Below are positions 61,730-64,000 of a stretch of 64,000 nt of DNA, in pieces. The translations under genes were made by a program, and so were the position numbers. Position 1 is the stretch's first letter, and every line of letters begins with the position of its first letter. Origin of the DNA: Clostridiales bacterium (lineage in GTDB: Bacteria; Bacillota; Desulfotomaculia; Desulfotomaculales; VENG01); contig JADQBQ010000001.1 in assembly GCA_016278505.1 (NCBI GenBank), positions 124,001-188,000 on the forward strand, read 5' to 3'. The notes under the pieces are model-generated. The model worked only from the letters and a program-made list of their open reading frames with translations. It did no database searches and was not told the DNA's origin.

Positions 61730-62752
61730 TTAATACTTATCCTCACCCAGTTTTAAATTTGGAACGGCATTTAAGGTAAGCGGGGCAAAATTCTTACGCA
61801 AATATTTATGATAACCGGCACAAGCAATCATAGCTGCATTGTCGGTACAAAGAACAAGTGGGGGGCACACCAATTCCATTCCTTCAGCATTTGCCCGCTC
61901 CCCTAGCTGGTGGCGCAGCTGTGAGTTGGCGGCAACCCCTCCGGCCAGCATTAATACCGGCGTATTATACTTTTTCGCTGCGGCTATAGCTTTATCAACA
62001 AGCACATCCACCACCGCTTGTTGAAAACCGGCGGCCAAGTTTTCCTTGTCTACCGTCTCTCCCCGCTGCTTCGCTCTGTGAGCATAGTTTACCACTGCGG
62101 TCTTTAGACCGCTGAAACTAAAATCCAAACTACCTTCTTCCAGGTAAGCCCGGGGGAGTTTTATCGCCGTAGGATCAGCCTCCCTGGCTATTTTATCTAT
62201 TACCGGGCCACCGGGATATCCCAAATCCAATACCCTTGCCACTTTATCGAATGCTTCACCTGCGGCATCATCCCGTGTACGGCCAACCACGTTGTAGTCA
62301 TTGTAACCGTTAATCAACACCAAATCTGTATGCCCACCGGAAACAACCAGACACAGGAGCGGAAAGTTCAGCCCGGGGTTATTTAAAAAATTCGCGTAAA
62401 CATGTCCCTCCAGATGGTTAACACCCACTAAAGGTACGTTCAGGGCAAAGGACATTGCTTTAGCTGCGGCCACCCCCACTAAAAGTGCCCCCACAAGACC
62501 GGGACCGTAGGTTACGGCAACGGCATCCAAATCTTCAAATCCAATTTTTGCCTCATCCAGTGCTTCTTGTATAACTACGTTGATCATTTCCAGGTGTTTG
62601 CGCGAAGCAACTTCCGGAACAACCCCTCCAAATTTCCTATGCACATCTATCTGAGAAGAAATAATGTTGGAGCTTACATTAAGCCCGTCCACAACCACCG
62701 CAGCTGACGTTTCATCGCATGAAGTTTCTACACCCAGTATATTTACACTCAC
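61730..62752 (-). CDS. tsaD: tRNA N6-adenosine threonylcarbamoyltransferase
   Basis: The 340-residue product is TsaD/Gcp: NILGVETSCDETSAAVV, the metal-binding VNHLEGHVYANF, LCLVVSGGHTDLVLI, and CPPLVLCTDNAAMIACAGYHKYL. It attaches threonylcarbamoyl to A37 of ANN-decoding tRNAs. The start is a GTG after GGTGGGATATAT. It is divergent from the EEP-family gene. The other Tsa genes are not in the window. Confidence 0.96.
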   Translation of the reverse strand: MSVNILGVETSCDETSAAVVVDGLNVSSNIISSQIDVHRKFGGVVPEVASRKHLEMINVVIQEALDEAKIGFEDLDAVAVTYGPGLVGALLVGVAAAKAMSFALNVPLVGVNHLEGHVYANFLNNPGLNFPLLCLVVSGGHTDLVLINGYNDYNVVGRTRDDAAGEAFDKVARVLDLGYPGGPVIDKIAREADPTAIKLPRAYLEEGSLDFSFSGLKTAVVNYAHRAKQRGETVDKENLAAGFQQAVVDVLVDKAIAAAKKYNTPVLMLAGGVAANSQLRHQLGERANAEGMELVCPPLVLCTDNAAMIACAGYHKYLRKNFAPLTLNAVPNLKLGEDKY

Positions 62753-62851
62753 ATATATCCCACCATGTCACCAATTTTTTATCATCTGACTATAATTATA
62801 TCATGGAATGCATGTTTTCTTAATCACTGCCGTTCCAAAGGAGTTTTGATC

Positions 62852-63544
62852 ATGCCCAAGTATATTAAGGTAGCAACCTTTAATATCCACCATGCGAAAG
62901 GGTTAGATGAGAGGTTATCCCTCAAGCGGGTGGCCAAAACCTTACAAAAGTTAAACGCACACATAATTGGTTTACAAGAAGTAGACAATCTAATACCTCG
63001 AAGTTACTTTCAAAATCAAACCAAGAAATTGGCTCAGTACTTAGATATGTATTACGCTTTTTCACCAAACCTGAAGTTCTGCTGCTCAGGATACGGCAAC
63101 GCTGTCTTAAGCAAATTTCCTATTATTAAGTCAGGGCATACACTACTTCCAGGGAAGTTGGAACAGCGCGGACTGCAATATGCACTGCTTTCCCTGCCCG
63201 GCACAGAATCTCTGCACTTCTATAACACACACCTCGGCCTATCCACGGAAGATAGGACAGTTCAAATCATTTCTATTGTCCGTCACCTACCGGATAAATC
63301 TAAGCCTGTCATTCTAACCGGGGACTTTAACACCGCCACCATATCTCCCGAACTACAACCCCTTGCAAAAACCCTTTGTGCCACCGGGGGCATTGACCCC
63401 CCATACACATATCCAGCCGGTAAACCACAGCACTCCATAGATAGCATTTATATCTCACACCACTGGAGGGTAATTAATATAACAGCAGTGCCAACCACAG
63501 CCTCTGACCACTGGCCCCTGGTGTGCACCCTCAACAACGACTAA
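62852..63544 (+). CDS. Endonuclease/exonuclease/phosphatase family protein
   Basis: AAAGGAGTTTTGATC before the ATG at 62852 gives a 230-residue protein, 29 codons shorter than the track. The EEP fold is clear: VATFNIHHAKGLDERLS, HIIGLQEVDNL, PVILTGDFNTA, and a C-terminal ASDHWPLVC with the catalytic His. Metal-dependent phosphodiesterase activity on nucleic acids or phospholipids is possible. No signal peptide is present, so it acts in the cytoplasm. Confidence 0.85.
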   Translation: MPKYIKVATFNIHHAKGLDERLSLKRVAKTLQKLNAHIIGLQEVDNLIPRSYFQNQTKKLAQYLDMYYAFSPNLKFCCSGYGNAVLSKFPIIKSGHTLLPGKLEQRGLQYALLSLPGTESLHFYNTHLGLSTEDRTVQIISIVRHLPDKSKPVILTGDFNTATISPELQPLAKTLCATGGIDPPYTYPAGKPQHSIDSIYISHHWRVINITAVPTTASDHWPLVCTLNND

Positions 63545-63582
63545 CAGGGCAGTTCTAACCGGAACTGCCCTGCTCAAGAAAC

Positions 63583-64000
63583 CTATTTTTCTCCAAGTTG
63601 GTCCATAAGGTCTGAAAACACCTTGCCGGAAGAATCATTAATTACAATATCCGCTTTATCATCCCAGGGAGTCTCAGTTTTATTAATAATAACCACGTGA
63701 CGGGCAAATTCCGGCAGACTTGCCACCGGGTGCACCGACAAACTGCTCCCGGCGACAATTAATAACTGGCAGCCCGAAAGAATCTGGCACGCCTGAAAAA
63801 AATCCTCACTCATATGGTCACCAAACAAAACTACATCGGGCCTTAAAACCCCTTTACATTTTTCACATACAGGTGGATTATTGCCGGATACAACCTGTTC
63901 CCTGAGTATGGAAAAGTCATAACCACTGCCGCATTCTATACAGCGACACGTACGCAGATGCCCATGCACTTCCCACACCCTCTCAGCGCCCGCCTTACGC
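63583..64000 (-). CDS. Sir2-family NAD-dependent deacylase, C-terminal part (cut by window end)
   Basis: The frame stays open to base 64000 (RKAGAERVWEVHGHLRTCRCIEC), so the gene begins outside the window; the track's GTG start is internal. The visible 138 residues hold the catalytic histidine in EVHGHL, the zinc cysteines (CRCIEC and CEKCKG), DVVLFGDHMSEDFFQA and GSSLSVHPVASLP. It removes acyl groups from lysine with NAD. It converges with the EEP-family gene. Confidence 0.92.
   Translation of the reverse strand, partial: RKAGAERVWEVHGHLRTCRCIECGSGYDFSILREQVVSGNNPPVCEKCKGVLRPDVVLFGDHMSEDFFQACQILSGCQLLIVAGSSLSVHPVASLPEFARHVVIINKTETPWDDKADIVINDSSGKVFSDLMDQLGEK

Overview
The window reads as chromosome of an anaerobic, spore-forming Bacillota bacterium, most like the sulfate-reducing or syntrophic Desulfotomaculum/Pelotomaculum lineage. 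This is inferred from gene content: a YyaC-type spore protein, a Kin-like multi-PAS kinase, a CIRCE-controlled groESL, an Hdr/Flx electron-bifurcation operon, a selenocysteine formate dehydrogenase complex and a dense set of molybdenum-cofactor genes. No rRNA, CRISPR array, prophage or transposase gene was seen.

Layout. 0-9.4 kb: a cut PAS protein, UspA, a YeiH-type transporter, a secreted CAP-domain protein, a duplicated divergent gene pair encoding Cys-rich proteins, small hypothetical genes, and a two-subunit family I CoA-transferase. 9.9-18.7 kb: a DUF421 protein, a MASE3-like GGDEF protein, a sporulation-kinase-like histidine kinase, three tRNAs (Asn, Glu, Val), a YyaC protein, and a lamin-tail/PAS/GGDEF/HD-GYP protein. 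18.8-30.1 kb: a decayed accessory region with three copies of a ~350-bp MITE, a second ~167-bp repeat, one intact HEPN/MNT module, and fragments of a helicase-nuclease, YbaK, DUF3800, a BrxL-like protein, enoyl-CoA hydratase, an SLC13 permease, a second MNT/HEPN pair and Phd/Doc, plus a GC-rich island. 30.2-36.5 kb: tRNA-Thr, ogt, an EamA transporter, cysK, groEL/groES, mogA and fdhD. 36.9-43.6 kb: the seven-gene hdrCBA-mvhD/flx operon. 43.6-50.6 kb: two moeA genes and thrC, separated by spacers made of an interspersed repeat family. 50.6-58.6 kb: an acyl-CoA ligase and a four-gene NAD-linked formate dehydrogenase operon. 58.8-64 kb: 5-formyl-THF cyclo-ligase, an ACT protein, a radical SAM/PDZ protein, tsaD, an EEP phosphatase and a sirtuin cut by the window end.

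The most important result is that three genes split in the ORF track are intact selenoprotein genes. hdrA (UGA at 38926), mvhD/flxD (UGA at 40536) and fdhA (minus-strand UGA at 54104-54106) each have an in-frame UGA exactly where the family has a key Cys/Sec, and each UGA is followed by a SECIS-like hairpin. The operon therefore encodes a selenium-dependent NAD(P)H/heterodisulfide-reductase-type bifurcating complex, next to a selenium-dependent formate dehydrogenase and the genes (fdhD, mogA, moeA x2) needed to mature its cofactor. I infer a shared formate/NADH/ferredoxin/thiol redox module.
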